DNA from: Arcicella rigui
GTDB taxonomy: Bacteria > Bacteroidota > Bacteroidia > Cytophagales > Spirosomataceae
Assembly: GCF_034929435.1 (NCBI RefSeq)
Contig: NZ_JAYFUM010000015.1
Span: forward strand, 62,001 to 126,000
Direction of reading: 5' to 3'
DNA: 64,000 bases
Made by a program: the position numbers and the translations under genes. Shown piece after piece: positions 9,035 through 17,180 of this stretch. The notes under the pieces are model-generated. The model made no database searches, was not told where the DNA came from, and worked only from the letters and a program-made list of their open reading frames with translations. Each line of letters opens with the position of its first letter. Within the stretch, counting starts at the first letter, position 1.

Positions 9035-9568
9035 ATGACAAAGGAAGAAAAAGGTATAATTATCCAAGAGTTGAGCGAAAAGTTCGCTGCTACTCCTTAC
9101 TTCTATATTACAGATACCGGTGGTTTGACTGTTGCAGAAGTAAACGCATTTAGAAGAATGTGTTTCCAACGTGGTTTTGAGTACCGTGTCGTTAAAAACA
9201 CGCTTATCGCAAAAGCATTGGAAACAACTGGAGTGGATTATTCTCCATTCAAAAATACAGTTTTCAAAGGTTTATCAGGAATCATTTTCTCTCCAGAAAA
9301 TCCTAAGTCACCTGCGAAATTGATTAAAGACTTCAAGAAAGAAGCAGGTAAAGATAAAATTAAATTCAAAGGTGCTTCTATTGAAGGAGGTTTATACATC
9401 GGAGAAGATCAATTAGCTGCTCTTGAAAATGTTAAGTCTAAACAAGAGATGATTGGCGAAATCGTTGGATTGTTACAATCTCCAGCGAAAAATGTTGTTT
9501 CTGCTCTTCAAAGCAGCGGTGGCAAATTAGCTGGCATCTTAAAAACTCTTTCAGAAAGAGAAGGTTAA
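9035..9568 (+). CDS. rplJ: 50S ribosomal protein L10
   Basis: 177 aa. L10 anchors the L7/L12 stalk to the large subunit. The N-terminal globular domain (KEEKGIIIQELSEKF, then RRMCFQRGFEYRVVKNTLIAKAL) matches the family, and the C-terminal helix (about 140-177) is the expected L7/L12 dimer-binding helix. It starts 2 bases after the rplA stop. A 136-base spacer separates it from rplL. Confidence 0.97.
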   Translation: MTKEEKGIIIQELSEKFAATPYFYITDTGGLTVAEVNAFRRMCFQRGFEYRVVKNTLIAKALETTGVDYSPFKNTVFKGLSGIIFSPENPKSPAKLIKDFKKEAGKDKIKFKGASIEGGLYIGEDQLAALENVKSKQEMIGEIVGLLQSPAKNVVSALQSSGGKLAGILKTLSEREG

Positions 9569-9598
9569 TTTTTAAACTTGACTCTGATTTAGATAATC

Positions 9599-9643
9599 AT
9601 TTTCAAATTTTCAAATTAGCTTATTTCCCATTTGAAATAGGCT
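9599..9643 (+). repeat. rplJ-rplL spacer repeat and hairpin
   Basis: TTTTCAAATTTTCAAATTAGC at 9600-9620 belongs to the AATTTGAAAATTTGA word family. It runs into a 10-bp hairpin with one G-U pair (AGCTTATTTC at 9618-9627, GAAATAGGCT at 9634-9643). No U-run follows, so it is not a standard terminator; it could affect processing or the L10 to L7/L12 ratio (inference). Confidence 0.45.
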
Positions 9644-9704
9644 TCCAAGTACAAAAACATATAGTAAATTAATAAAATCGTAAACAATAAAAAATCTTAA
9701 TACA

Positions 9705-10088
9705 ATGGCAGATTTAAAAGCATTCGCTGAGCAATTGGTGAACTTAACTGTAAAAGAAGTTAATGAATTAGCAGCAATTTTGAAAGATGAGTACGGTATC
9801 GAACCTGCTGCTGCTGCTCCAGTAGTAGTTGCTGGTAACGCTGGTGGCGGTGAAGCTGCTGAAGCTCCTGCTGAACAAACAGCATTTGATGTAATCTTGA
9901 AATCTGCTGGTGCAAGCAAATTAGCAGTAGTTAAATTGGTGAAAGACTTAACTGGTCTTGGCTTGAAAGAAGCTAAAGATTTAGTTGACGGTGCTCCAAA
10001 AGCTATCAAAGAAGGCGTTTCTAAAGACGAAGCTGAAGGTTTGAAAAAATCTTTAGTTGAAGCTGGTGCTGAAGTTGAAATCAAATAA
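9705..10088 (+). CDS. rplL: 50S ribosomal protein L7/L12
   Basis: 127 aa. It has an N-terminal dimerisation domain (about 1-35), an Ala/Gly/Glu-rich flexible hinge (about 36-58) and a C-terminal factor-binding domain with AFDVILKSAGASKLAVVK and GLGLKEAKDLVDGAP. It is the multi-copy stalk protein that recruits translation GTPases. It is the last gene of the cluster and is followed within 25 bases by a strong terminator, so rpoB/rpoC, which usually follow, are not co-transcribed here. Confidence 0.98.
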   Translation: MADLKAFAEQLVNLTVKEVNELAAILKDEYGIEPAAAAPVVVAGNAGGGEAAEAPAEQTAFDVILKSAGASKLAVVKLVKDLTGLGLKEAKDLVDGAPKAIKEGVSKDEAEGLKKSLVEAGAEVEIK

Positions 10089-10108
10089 TTTGATTGATAT
10101 TCTTTAAA

Positions 10109-10146
10109 GAAAAGGCTACGACGAAAGTTGTAGCCTTTCTTTTTTG
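10109..10146 (+). terminator. rplL terminator
   Basis: A hairpin AAAGGCTAC...GTAGCCTTT (10111-10138) is followed by CTTTTTT, about 20 bases after the rplL stop. Confidence 0.85.
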
Positions 10147-10162
10147 CCGAAAATTACCTAAT

Positions 10163-10207
10163 AAAAAAAGTCCCAAATGAAATTTCATCTGGGACTTTTT
10201 TATTTTT
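10163..10207. terminator. bidirectional terminator between rplL and glyA
   Basis: AAAAAAGTCCCA...TGGGACTTTTTT (10164-10202), an inverted repeat with A- and T-runs on both sides. It lies about 75 bases past the glyA stop on the minus strand and serves as a second barrier for the rpl transcript. Confidence 0.8.
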
Positions 10208-10279
10208 GTAAAGAATTGATAATTAAAACATTGAAAATCTAATCACCAATCTCTAATTACTAATCACTATTTTTAAGAC

Positions 10280-11572
10280 CTAAACATATAATGGAAATGC
10301 TTCCATCCATTTGTTTACTTCTGTTTTCACAGAACGAAGATAAGTATCGTTATCGTGATTCATCAATACGCTGTCGATTAATTCTACGATATGTAACATT
10401 TCTGCTTCTTTCATACCACGAGTAGTCATCGCTGCTGTACCAACACGCATACCTGAAGTAACAAATGGAGATTTGTCATCAAAAGGAACCATGTTTTTGT
10501 TGATAGTAATATCAGCTTTAATCAAAGTATTTTCTGCCAATTTACCAGTCAAACCTTTTGGACGTAGGTCGATAAGCATTAAATGGTTATCAGTACCGCC
10601 AGAAATAATTTTATAACCTTTATCAACAAAAGCCTGAGCCATTACTTTAGCATTTTTCTGCAATTGTTCGGCATAAGCTTGGAATTCGTCAGTAAGGGCT
10701 TCTCCGAAAGCGATTGCTTTAGCAGCAATTACGTGTTCTAATGGACCACCTTGTGTACCTGGGAAAACACCGCCATCTAATAAAGCTGACATGGTTTTTA
10801 ATTCACCTTTCAAAGTTTTGAAACCGAATGGATTTTCAAAATCTTGTCCCATCATAATCAAACCACCACGAGGCCCTCTTAGTGTCTTGTGAGTAGTTGT
10901 CGTTACGATATGGCAATGTTGCATTGGGTTGTTTAATAAACCTTTAGCAATCAAAGCTGATGGGTGAGAAATATCTGCTAATAAAATTGCTCCTACTTGG
11001 TCAGCAATAGCACGTAAACGTACATAGTCCCAGTCACGAGAGTAAGCTGAAGCACCACAGATAATCAATTTTGGTTGTTCTTTCAAAGCTGTTGCTTCTA
11101 CTTTGTCCCAATCAATCAAACCAGTTTCTTCTTCTACACCATAGAAAAATGCTTGGAAGTATTTACCAGAAAAGTTTACAGGAGAACCATGTGATAAGTG
11201 ACCACCGTGCGAAAGGTTGAAACCTAAAATTTTATCTCCCGGATTCAAGAAAGATAAGAAAACCGCAGCATTTGCCTGAGCACCTGAGTGAGGTTGAACG
11301 TTTGCCCAAGTAGCACCGAACAATGCTTTTGCACGCTCGATTGCAATTGTTTCAACTTGGTCAACTACTTCGCATCCGCCATAATAACGTTTGCCTGGTA
11401 GTCCTTCTGCATACTTGTTTGTCAAAACTGAGCCTTGAGCTTCCATTACTTGCTTAGAAGTAAAGTTTTCAGAAGCAATCAATTCGATACCGTACTCCTG
11501 ACGGTGAGCTTCTTGATTAATCAAGTTGAAAATTTCGGTATCTCTTTCGAGCGTGAAAGTTGCTGTTGCCAT
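10280..11572 (-). CDS. glyA: serine hydroxymethyltransferase
   Basis: 430 aa from the chosen ATG at 11570-11572; in-frame ATGs at 11590 and 11605 would add 6 or 11 residues without homology. PLP enzyme converting serine and tetrahydrofolate to glycine and 5,10-methylene-THF. Visible motifs are GIELIASENFTS near the N-terminus, the THKTLRGPRGG block whose Lys binds PLP, and SGMRVGTAAMTTRGM near the C-terminus. It converges on the ribosomal cluster and is separated from it by two terminators. Core metabolism, normal length. Confidence 0.95.
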   Translation of the reverse strand: MATATFTLERDTEIFNLINQEAHRQEYGIELIASENFTSKQVMEAQGSVLTNKYAEGLPGKRYYGGCEVVDQVETIAIERAKALFGATWANVQPHSGAQANAAVFLSFLNPGDKILGFNLSHGGHLSHGSPVNFSGKYFQAFFYGVEEETGLIDWDKVEATALKEQPKLIICGASAYSRDWDYVRLRAIADQVGAILLADISHPSALIAKGLLNNPMQHCHIVTTTTHKTLRGPRGGLIMMGQDFENPFGFKTLKGELKTMSALLDGGVFPGTQGGPLEHVIAAKAIAFGEALTDEFQAYAEQLQKNAKVMAQAFVDKGYKIISGGTDNHLMLIDLRPKGLTGKLAENTLIKADITINKNMVPFDDKSPFVTSGMRVGTAAMTTRGMKEAEMLHIVELIDSVLMNHDNDTYLRSVKTEVNKWMEAFPLYV

Positions 11573-11795
11573 TGTATTAGATGATAACATGGTTTGTGAA
11601 GCCATGTATTTTTGTTTCTGTGAAAGAAAATCAAGGAATTATTATAATTGTGTCAACAATTCAATAATTTTTTTGTAAAAATACTGCTTAAAAATGGATT
11701 GTAAAAACATTTTTCTAAATGTCGGCTTGCTTACTTCTAAAGAAAGTAAAATCTATGAAATTTGTCTGTAAATTTTATCTAAAGTATAAAAAATC

Positions 11796-12371
11796 ATGAA
11801 AAAACTATTCACAATTCTTCTAACAATCAGTAGTTTAAGTATTTTGGCACAGGACACGCCCAGAGCTTTGAATATTGGCGACAAAGCACCCATTTTTACA
11901 GCAACCGACCATGCAGGCAAGAGCGTAAATTTGAAGGAATTAACGAAAAAAGGTAAAGTTGTGTTGATGTTTTACCGTGGGGCATGGTGTCCGTACTGTA
12001 ATAAATACATGAGCGAAATAGAAAAAGCTTTACCTGATTTTTCAGCGAAAAATGCCACCGTCATTGCCATCACACCCGAACCCGAAGAATCAATCAGCAA
12101 AGCCGTAGAAAAAACCAAAGCTACCTTCTCTATCATTTACGATAAAGAAAGAAGTATTATGAAGCAATGGAAAGTAGCTTATGAAATGTCGCCCGATTTA
12201 CAAACCAAGTACAAAGGCTATGGTTTAGACCTTGAAAAACAACAAGGTGATTGGATGTTGCCAGTACCAGCTACTTATATTATTGGTAAAAATGGTAAAA
12301 TTGAATTTGTACATTTTGACGAAAACTATCAAAAAAGAGCAGATATAAAAGAACTTCTCAAAACGCTTTAG
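11796..12371 (+). CDS. exported peroxiredoxin-like (AhpC/TSA) protein
   Basis: 191 aa with a signal peptide (about 1-18, ending ILAQ), so probably periplasmic. A thioredoxin fold of the AhpC/TSA type follows, with IGDKAPIFTATDHAGKSV at about 27 and the redox site WCPYC (W64, C65, C68) after FYRGA. The two-cysteine CPYC site resembles thiol-disulfide and peroxiredoxin-like proteins rather than a classic single-peroxidatic-Cys enzyme. It probably reduces peroxides or thiols in the envelope. No electron-donor gene is nearby. The exact substrate is unknown. Confidence 0.85.
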   Translation: MKKLFTILLTISSLSILAQDTPRALNIGDKAPIFTATDHAGKSVNLKELTKKGKVVLMFYRGAWCPYCNKYMSEIEKALPDFSAKNATVIAITPEPEESISKAVEKTKATFSIIYDKERSIMKQWKVAYEMSPDLQTKYKGYGLDLEKQQGDWMLPVPATYIIGKNGKIEFVHFDENYQKRADIKELLKTL

Positions 12372-12444
12372 TACCAAATTTGTCTTTAGGTTATTGCTGA
12401 GTAATTACTTATTTTTATCCGAAAATAAAACCATCAGAAGAACC

Positions 12445-13188
12445 ATGCCTAAAGACAATTTTTCCACTCAAGCTGCTTTGTATGCCAAATTTCGTCCAAA
12501 ATATCCTGCTGAATTATATGATTTTGTACTCGAAAAAGTAAAAAACTTCAACACCGCTTGGGACTGTGCCACAGGAAACGGACAAGTGGCTTCTCGTTTG
12601 GCTGAAACTTTTGAGCAGGTTTTTGCTACGGATATTTCGCAAAAACAATTAGACAATGCTCATCAGGCTGAAAACATTCATTATTCAATTGCACAGGCTG
12701 AGAAGACAGCTTTTCCAGATAATACCTTTGATTTAATTACGGTCGGACAAGCTATTCATTGGTTTGATTTTGAGCGTTTTTTTCAAGAAGTACGGAGAAT
12801 CGCTAAACCAGAAGCCATTTTTGCTGCTTGGGGCTACGGCACGCTGACGATTGATAATGCACAAGCCAATACTTTATTTCAAGATTTTTATCAAACACAA
12901 ATTGGCGAATATTGGGATTCTGAGCGGAGATTTATTGATGAAGAGTACCGAAGTATTCCATTTCCTTTTGAGATAATGGAAAGTCCGACTTTTGCGATGG
13001 AATATGAATGGACACTTACGGAGTTGGAAGGCTATTTGAATACTTGGTCGAGTGTACAGAAGTACATCAAAATTCACCATGAAAATCCTGTGGATGCTTT
13101 TATAGAAAGTTTAAAAGTAATCTATAAAAGTACAGATATTTTCAAGGTGAATTTTCCTGTTTTTATGAAGATGGGGGAAGTTAAATAG
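12445..13188 (+). CDS. class I SAM-dependent methyltransferase
   Basis: 247 aa from the ATG at 12445, preferred because the alternative ATG at 12394 adds 17 non-conserved residues and begins right behind the previous gene. The Rossmann methyltransferase core shows motif I AWDCATGNGQVASRLAE (about 37-53), an acidic strand end FATDISQKQLDNA and the motif IV/post-IV stretch FDLITVGQAIHWFDFERFF. The N-terminal FSTQAALYAKFRPKYP is typical of a Methyltransf_11 group of unassigned substrate, trans-aconitate methyltransferase-like. Its last 8 bases overlap the convergent next gene. Confidence 0.85.
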   Translation: MPKDNFSTQAALYAKFRPKYPAELYDFVLEKVKNFNTAWDCATGNGQVASRLAETFEQVFATDISQKQLDNAHQAENIHYSIAQAEKTAFPDNTFDLITVGQAIHWFDFERFFQEVRRIAKPEAIFAAWGYGTLTIDNAQANTLFQDFYQTQIGEYWDSERRFIDEEYRSIPFPFEIMESPTFAMEYEWTLTELEGYLNTWSSVQKYIKIHHENPVDAFIESLKVIYKSTDIFKVNFPVFMKMGEVK

Positions 13189-13591
13189 AAGAATAACCTA
13201 TACGCCCTACTAAAGAATTAATAGCATCCTTTACCAACTTAGATCTTAGTATTTGGGCTAAAGTTCTCTTAAATTCTCCTTCATCATATATTACAAAGCT
13301 CTCTTCATTTAATTCATCAGTAATTGTTAATGGATAAATAGATAATTTATGTGCTACTTTCAATAATACAAACTGATAATTACCCATGAAAGGAGCTTTG
13401 ATGATAAATTCATGGTTGATATAGTTTTCACCTTCGTTTTTTATCATAACAGCAGATGTTTTTACCTCTCCAACCAATAAATTCTTTGTCCTTTCTGTTA
13501 AATAATTCGCTTGTTCTATTAATATTTCTTTTGGTGAAGGAATATCCATCCTTACCAAATCTTCTGGCCATAAATCTTCAATTGTTTTCAT
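13181..13591 (-). CDS. 136-aa protein of unknown function paired with EEP nuclease
   Basis: 136 aa, not recognised. No signal peptide or transmembrane helix. It has a helical N-terminus (ILIEQANYLTERTKNLL, about 24-40), a central beta-rich part (about 42-100) and a helical C-terminus (FKRTLAQILRSKLVKDAINSLV). The start ATG directly abuts the stop codon of the upstream nuclease gene, so the two are translationally coupled and probably act together. The pair is more AT-rich by eye than its neighbours and interrupts core-type genes, which suggests acquisition as a unit. Possible roles are a regulator, inhibitor or specificity partner of the nuclease (inference). Confidence 0.7.
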   Translation of the reverse strand: MKTIEDLWPEDLVRMDIPSPKEILIEQANYLTERTKNLLVGEVKTSAVMIKNEGENYINHEFIIKAPFMGNYQFVLLKVAHKLSIYPLTITDELNEESFVIYDEGEFKRTLAQILRSKLVKDAINSLVGRIGYSSI

Positions 13592-14401
13592 CTAAATATT
13601 GATTTTAAATTTTATTGGAAGATGGTCTGAGTAATTTGTATCAATAGTATGATTTTTTGTTAAAAGCTCTATTTTCCCGATTTTGGTAATTATATCTAAT
13701 TCATCATCAACAAAATCATTAATCAAAGCTGGTCGAATTAATACTTGGTCAAATAAATTCCAATGATAGTTGATAGGTTTAGCAGGGCTGTAATATAAAC
13801 TTCCAGATACCTCTCCCTTACCTAAGTCTCCTAAAAAAGACCACATTGGATTATAAAAAAAGTCGTAACTATCACCATCTATTATTCTTGATTGCTTAAT
13901 TGCTATTTTCTTTTCCATTACCGCATGTAGTCCTGTCGATTGAACCATTCCTACATCAAAAGGATTCATATTAAAATCGCCACAAATAATAGTTCTTTTA
14001 TGCCCCTCTCGTGCTTCTACCGAATCTATTAAGTTTTTGTATATCAAACTTTGAGCAGCTTGGTCTTCATTCGACCAATTTACTTTGCTATTGTAATGAA
14101 CTGCTACCAAAGTTACTACTCCATGCTTTGCCGAAAATAACCTGCGAACACTTATCCTATTTTTTTCTTCAATCAGACTGAATAACTCAGGCTTAAACTT
14201 TATGAAGAACTGGATTTTCTTACATATTATTTCGGGTGCATAAAAGTAATCACTACTATATTGGTTAAGGATTAGTAACAACTCAGATGGCTCGTAAGGA
14301 GACTCTCCCAAAATTAGAATATCTAATTGATTTATTATGGCAAAGTCTCTAATGGGTGTTCCAAGCTTTTTCCCATTAATATTCCAAAAACCAATGTTCA
14401 T
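13592..14401 (-). CDS. endonuclease/exonuclease/phosphatase (EEP) family protein
   Basis: 269 aa, cytoplasmic (no signal peptide). The DNase I-like fold is shown by the N-terminal strand FWNINGK (about 5-11), the metal-binding Glu in LILGES (about 29-34), the catalytic GDFNMNPFD (about 141-149) and the C-terminal SDHLPI with its catalytic His (about 259-264). All the main EEP catalytic residues look intact. The family includes nucleases and phosphodiesterases; the substrate here is unknown. It forms a zero-gap pair with the downstream 136-aa protein. Confidence 0.88.
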   Translation of the reverse strand: MNIGFWNINGKKLGTPIRDFAIINQLDILILGESPYEPSELLLILNQYSSDYFYAPEIICKKIQFFIKFKPELFSLIEEKNRISVRRLFSAKHGVVTLVAVHYNSKVNWSNEDQAAQSLIYKNLIDSVEAREGHKRTIICGDFNMNPFDVGMVQSTGLHAVMEKKIAIKQSRIIDGDSYDFFYNPMWSFLGDLGKGEVSGSLYYSPAKPINYHWNLFDQVLIRPALINDFVDDELDIITKIGKIELLTKNHTIDTNYSDHLPIKFKINI

Positions 14402-14505
14402 TTTAGGTGATTATAATTATCTGAATATCTATTTAAGAAATGAAATACGCTATTTAAAGTTAGTTAAATATAGGGAATTGAACAACTGTAACTTTTCTAA
14501 TTTAA

Positions 14506-16296
14506 TCACATCTCAATCCCAATCCGCTTCATCAATTCACTGGCGTTGAAACTATGGCAAACGCCTTGGCGGAGTTTATAATCGAATACCAAATCATCAT
14601 TGATTACTTCTGAAGAAAAACTATAATTTTTTACAAAATCCTGCTCGTCAAATTCATCTCCTAACTCTACGTCATGCGTAGAAATAAATCCTGATGCTGA
14701 GGTTTTGTGCAATTGCAACATCAAAGCTCTTGCTCCTTCGTGGCGGTCTTTAGAGTTCGTTCCTTTCAGAATTTCATCTAAAAAGTAAAGTATCGAAGGA
14801 GTATTTTTATCTTCTTGGGCTACTTCGTCAATCAATTGTTTCAAGCGTTTTAGTTCAGCATAAAAAGACGAAGTACCTTCTTCCAAAGAATCATTGCTTC
14901 GCATACTGGTAAATACTTGTAAAGGCGAACATTCAAAGCTTTCAGCACAAACTACCCCTCCAGCTAAAGCCAAAACAATGTTGATGGCAACAGTGCGTTG
15001 AAAAGTACTTTTCCCCGACATATTCGAGCCTGTAATGATAATCGTTTTTCCTTCGCCAACTAATTCTATGTCGTTTGATACTCTTTTGCTAGCACGAATC
15101 ATCGGATGCCCCAAAGCTTTTGCTTTTAACCAAACGCTTTCATTGATAAGGCTCGGTTGAATAAAATCGGGATTTGCAAAACGATAACCGGCTAAACTAT
15201 TCAAGGCTTCAAACTCAGCAATAACCGCTAACCAAACAGGTAAACTTTCTCGGTGATTTTCTTTCCAATTTTCTAATTTGGTGAAGTACAAAATATCCCA
15301 CAAAGTAGGTACGCCCACCACAAAAGCAAAAAAGGGATTGGTTCTATTCGCCATTTTGTTGAGAATGTCTTCCAAGCTTCTAATAGCTGTACTTGCGTTT
15401 GCAATTTTACTTTTTAATGTTTGGAGTTTTTCTTCTTGAAAATCCTGTTCAACAATCAACTCCGACAAAGTAGCATAAGCTTTCATCGCACCTGCTATCC
15501 GATTGGTTTGGTCGAGTGCCAAGGTTACTTCATCATAAATTTGCTTTAGAATGATTCCGTGAACGATTAATAAAGCTAAAGCGAAGTAAATAGGCACTAT
15601 TCCAATGAGCCAAGCCAACAACACAGGAATTGTGAAATAGGGCAAAAACTTAGCAAACTTAAATAAAGGTTGATTGATTTTAGGGTTTGCAAGCGTATCG
15701 TTCCAAGCTAATAATTTATCGGTAGATTCGGATACTTCTTCAATCAACATGGCTGATGCTTCTAAATCTTGTCGCCAATCTATTTTAGGACTAAGTTCTT
15801 CTATGGCTTTTTGTCGTAAAAGAATTTCAGTAGTGTCTGCCGAATGTTGTAGCCAATTTGCCAGCGTTTTAGCCCCATCAAAAGTATGAGTACGATTAAG
15901 TAATTTGAAGAGCGACTGTTTACCAAAAATATCCAAATCACTGGCGTAAAAATGTTGATTTTCAATAAATTTTTCGCCTGTTTCCGAACGAGTAAAGCTG
16001 TTATCCAAACGCTGGATTTCATCTTCGTTAAGGGTACTTAAAACTCTATTTTTATCTCTTAAATACTTTATTTTTAAATGTTTAGTAACCGAAAACAAAA
16101 ACAAAGCAATGCCCACAAGTAGTACTAAAAGCGAGTAAGCAAAATCATAAAATTCATAAAAAAAGTAAGCAACAAGGGCGACAACTACAAATAAAATAGC
16201 CCTAAAAACAGCCCATTGATTATACTGTTTTTGAAATTGTTCAGCAATATTTTGGAAATGGATTTTTCTGGATTGAAAGGTTTCGATGATTGTCAT
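14506..16296 (-). CDS. membrane-anchored MutS-family ATPase
   Basis: 596 aa. Two hydrophobic helices lie at about 30-48 and 53-68, so this MutS relative is predicted to sit in the inner membrane; two more hydrophobic stretches occur at about 220-255. A MutS core/clamp-like helical region follows, then the C-terminal ATPase: Walker A GSNMSGKST (about 421-429), signature-like SLEEGTSSFYAEL, Walker B LYFLDEILKGTN (about 502) and the STHD switch. The N-terminal mismatch-recognition domains I and II of true MutS are absent. It is therefore unlikely to be a standard mismatch-repair protein. Monocistronic, with a possible -7 box TATCTTTG at 16316-16323. Confidence 0.85.
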   Translation of the reverse strand: MTIIETFQSRKIHFQNIAEQFQKQYNQWAVFRAILFVVVALVAYFFYEFYDFAYSLLVLLVGIALFLFSVTKHLKIKYLRDKNRVLSTLNEDEIQRLDNSFTRSETGEKFIENQHFYASDLDIFGKQSLFKLLNRTHTFDGAKTLANWLQHSADTTEILLRQKAIEELSPKIDWRQDLEASAMLIEEVSESTDKLLAWNDTLANPKINQPLFKFAKFLPYFTIPVLLAWLIGIVPIYFALALLIVHGIILKQIYDEVTLALDQTNRIAGAMKAYATLSELIVEQDFQEEKLQTLKSKIANASTAIRSLEDILNKMANRTNPFFAFVVGVPTLWDILYFTKLENWKENHRESLPVWLAVIAEFEALNSLAGYRFANPDFIQPSLINESVWLKAKALGHPMIRASKRVSNDIELVGEGKTIIITGSNMSGKSTFQRTVAINIVLALAGGVVCAESFECSPLQVFTSMRSNDSLEEGTSSFYAELKRLKQLIDEVAQEDKNTPSILYFLDEILKGTNSKDRHEGARALMLQLHKTSASGFISTHDVELGDEFDEQDFVKNYSFSSEVINDDLVFDYKLRQGVCHSFNASELMKRIGIEM

Positions 16297-16350
16297 AAGG
16301 ATATTTTTATTTCAACAAAGATACACAAAGGGTACTGAAAATATCTCAGC

Positions 16351-16995
16351 CTACAACTCCGCCAACGCATCCGACTCAATGAAATGTACGCCTTTTAAAC
16401 CTTTGTTAGCCAATACTTGCATTCCTTTTGCGATTTGGGCGGCTTCTATTCCTCTATATTTTTTAAAACTTCCTATTAAAAGGGGTGAAATTACTTTGGC
16501 TAATACAATCCCGATTTTTTCGCCCAAACGAAATTCTTGTCTATCGCCCAAAATAAAAGAGGGGCGAACGCTGATGAAATTTTCAAAGCCTAAAGCCTTG
16601 ATTTTTTGTTCTAAATCGCCTTTGGTTCTTAAATAAAAATTACTTGAATTGGCATCAGAACCAATTGACGAAACCAAAATGTACTGTTTTACGCCATTTG
16701 CCTTGGCGATTTTACCCATTTCAAAGGGATAAGTACAATCTATTTTATACTGTGCTTGTTTTGAACCCGCTTTTCGCAAAGTCGTTCCCATCGCACAGAA
16801 CAAATCATCGCCAATAATTTTTGTACTGTCGAGTTTATCAAAATCAATAATTTCTTGTGTCAATTTTGGATGCTGTAAATCCAAAGGTTTACGAAGCAAC
16901 AAGGTTACTTTCGAGTACTCAGGATTTTCAAGTATTTGTTTGGCAAGCGTACTTCCGACCAAGCCCGTTGCTCCAATTATTATGGCTGTTTTCAT
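16351..16995 (-). CDS. NAD(P)H-binding Rossmann oxidoreductase (HTATIP2/HIM1-like)
   Basis: 214 aa from the ATG at 16993-16995, which places the dinucleotide-binding motif IGATGLVGS at residues 5-13; an ATG four codons upstream is also possible. It is an atypical short-chain dehydrogenase with ILVSSIGSDANSSNFYLRTKG (split view: SSIGSDAN, then YLRTKG) in place of the YxxxK centre and a SVRPSFILGDR segment. Substrate unknown. It lies 54 bases downstream of nothing co-directional except the MutS-like gene's start, so the two minus-strand genes could share a transcript. Confidence 0.8.
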   Translation of the reverse strand: MKTAIIIGATGLVGSTLAKQILENPEYSKVTLLLRKPLDLQHPKLTQEIIDFDKLDSTKIIGDDLFCAMGTTLRKAGSKQAQYKIDCTYPFEMGKIAKANGVKQYILVSSIGSDANSSNFYLRTKGDLEQKIKALGFENFISVRPSFILGDRQEFRLGEKIGIVLAKVISPLLIGSFKKYRGIEAAQIAKGMQVLANKGLKGVHFIESDALAEL

Positions 16996-17180
16996 TATCT
17001 CTTTCATTTGTTTACTTGTTACTATTTTAAACCTAAAAAACAGATTGTACGTTCATATATAGAATAGGGGAAATATTAAAATTAGACATCTTGAAATTAT
17101 CGCTAATCACACTAATTTTCTTATCTTTTAGGTAATTTCATTTTGAGTAAATCCGAATCATCAATTGTCAAATATTTATC

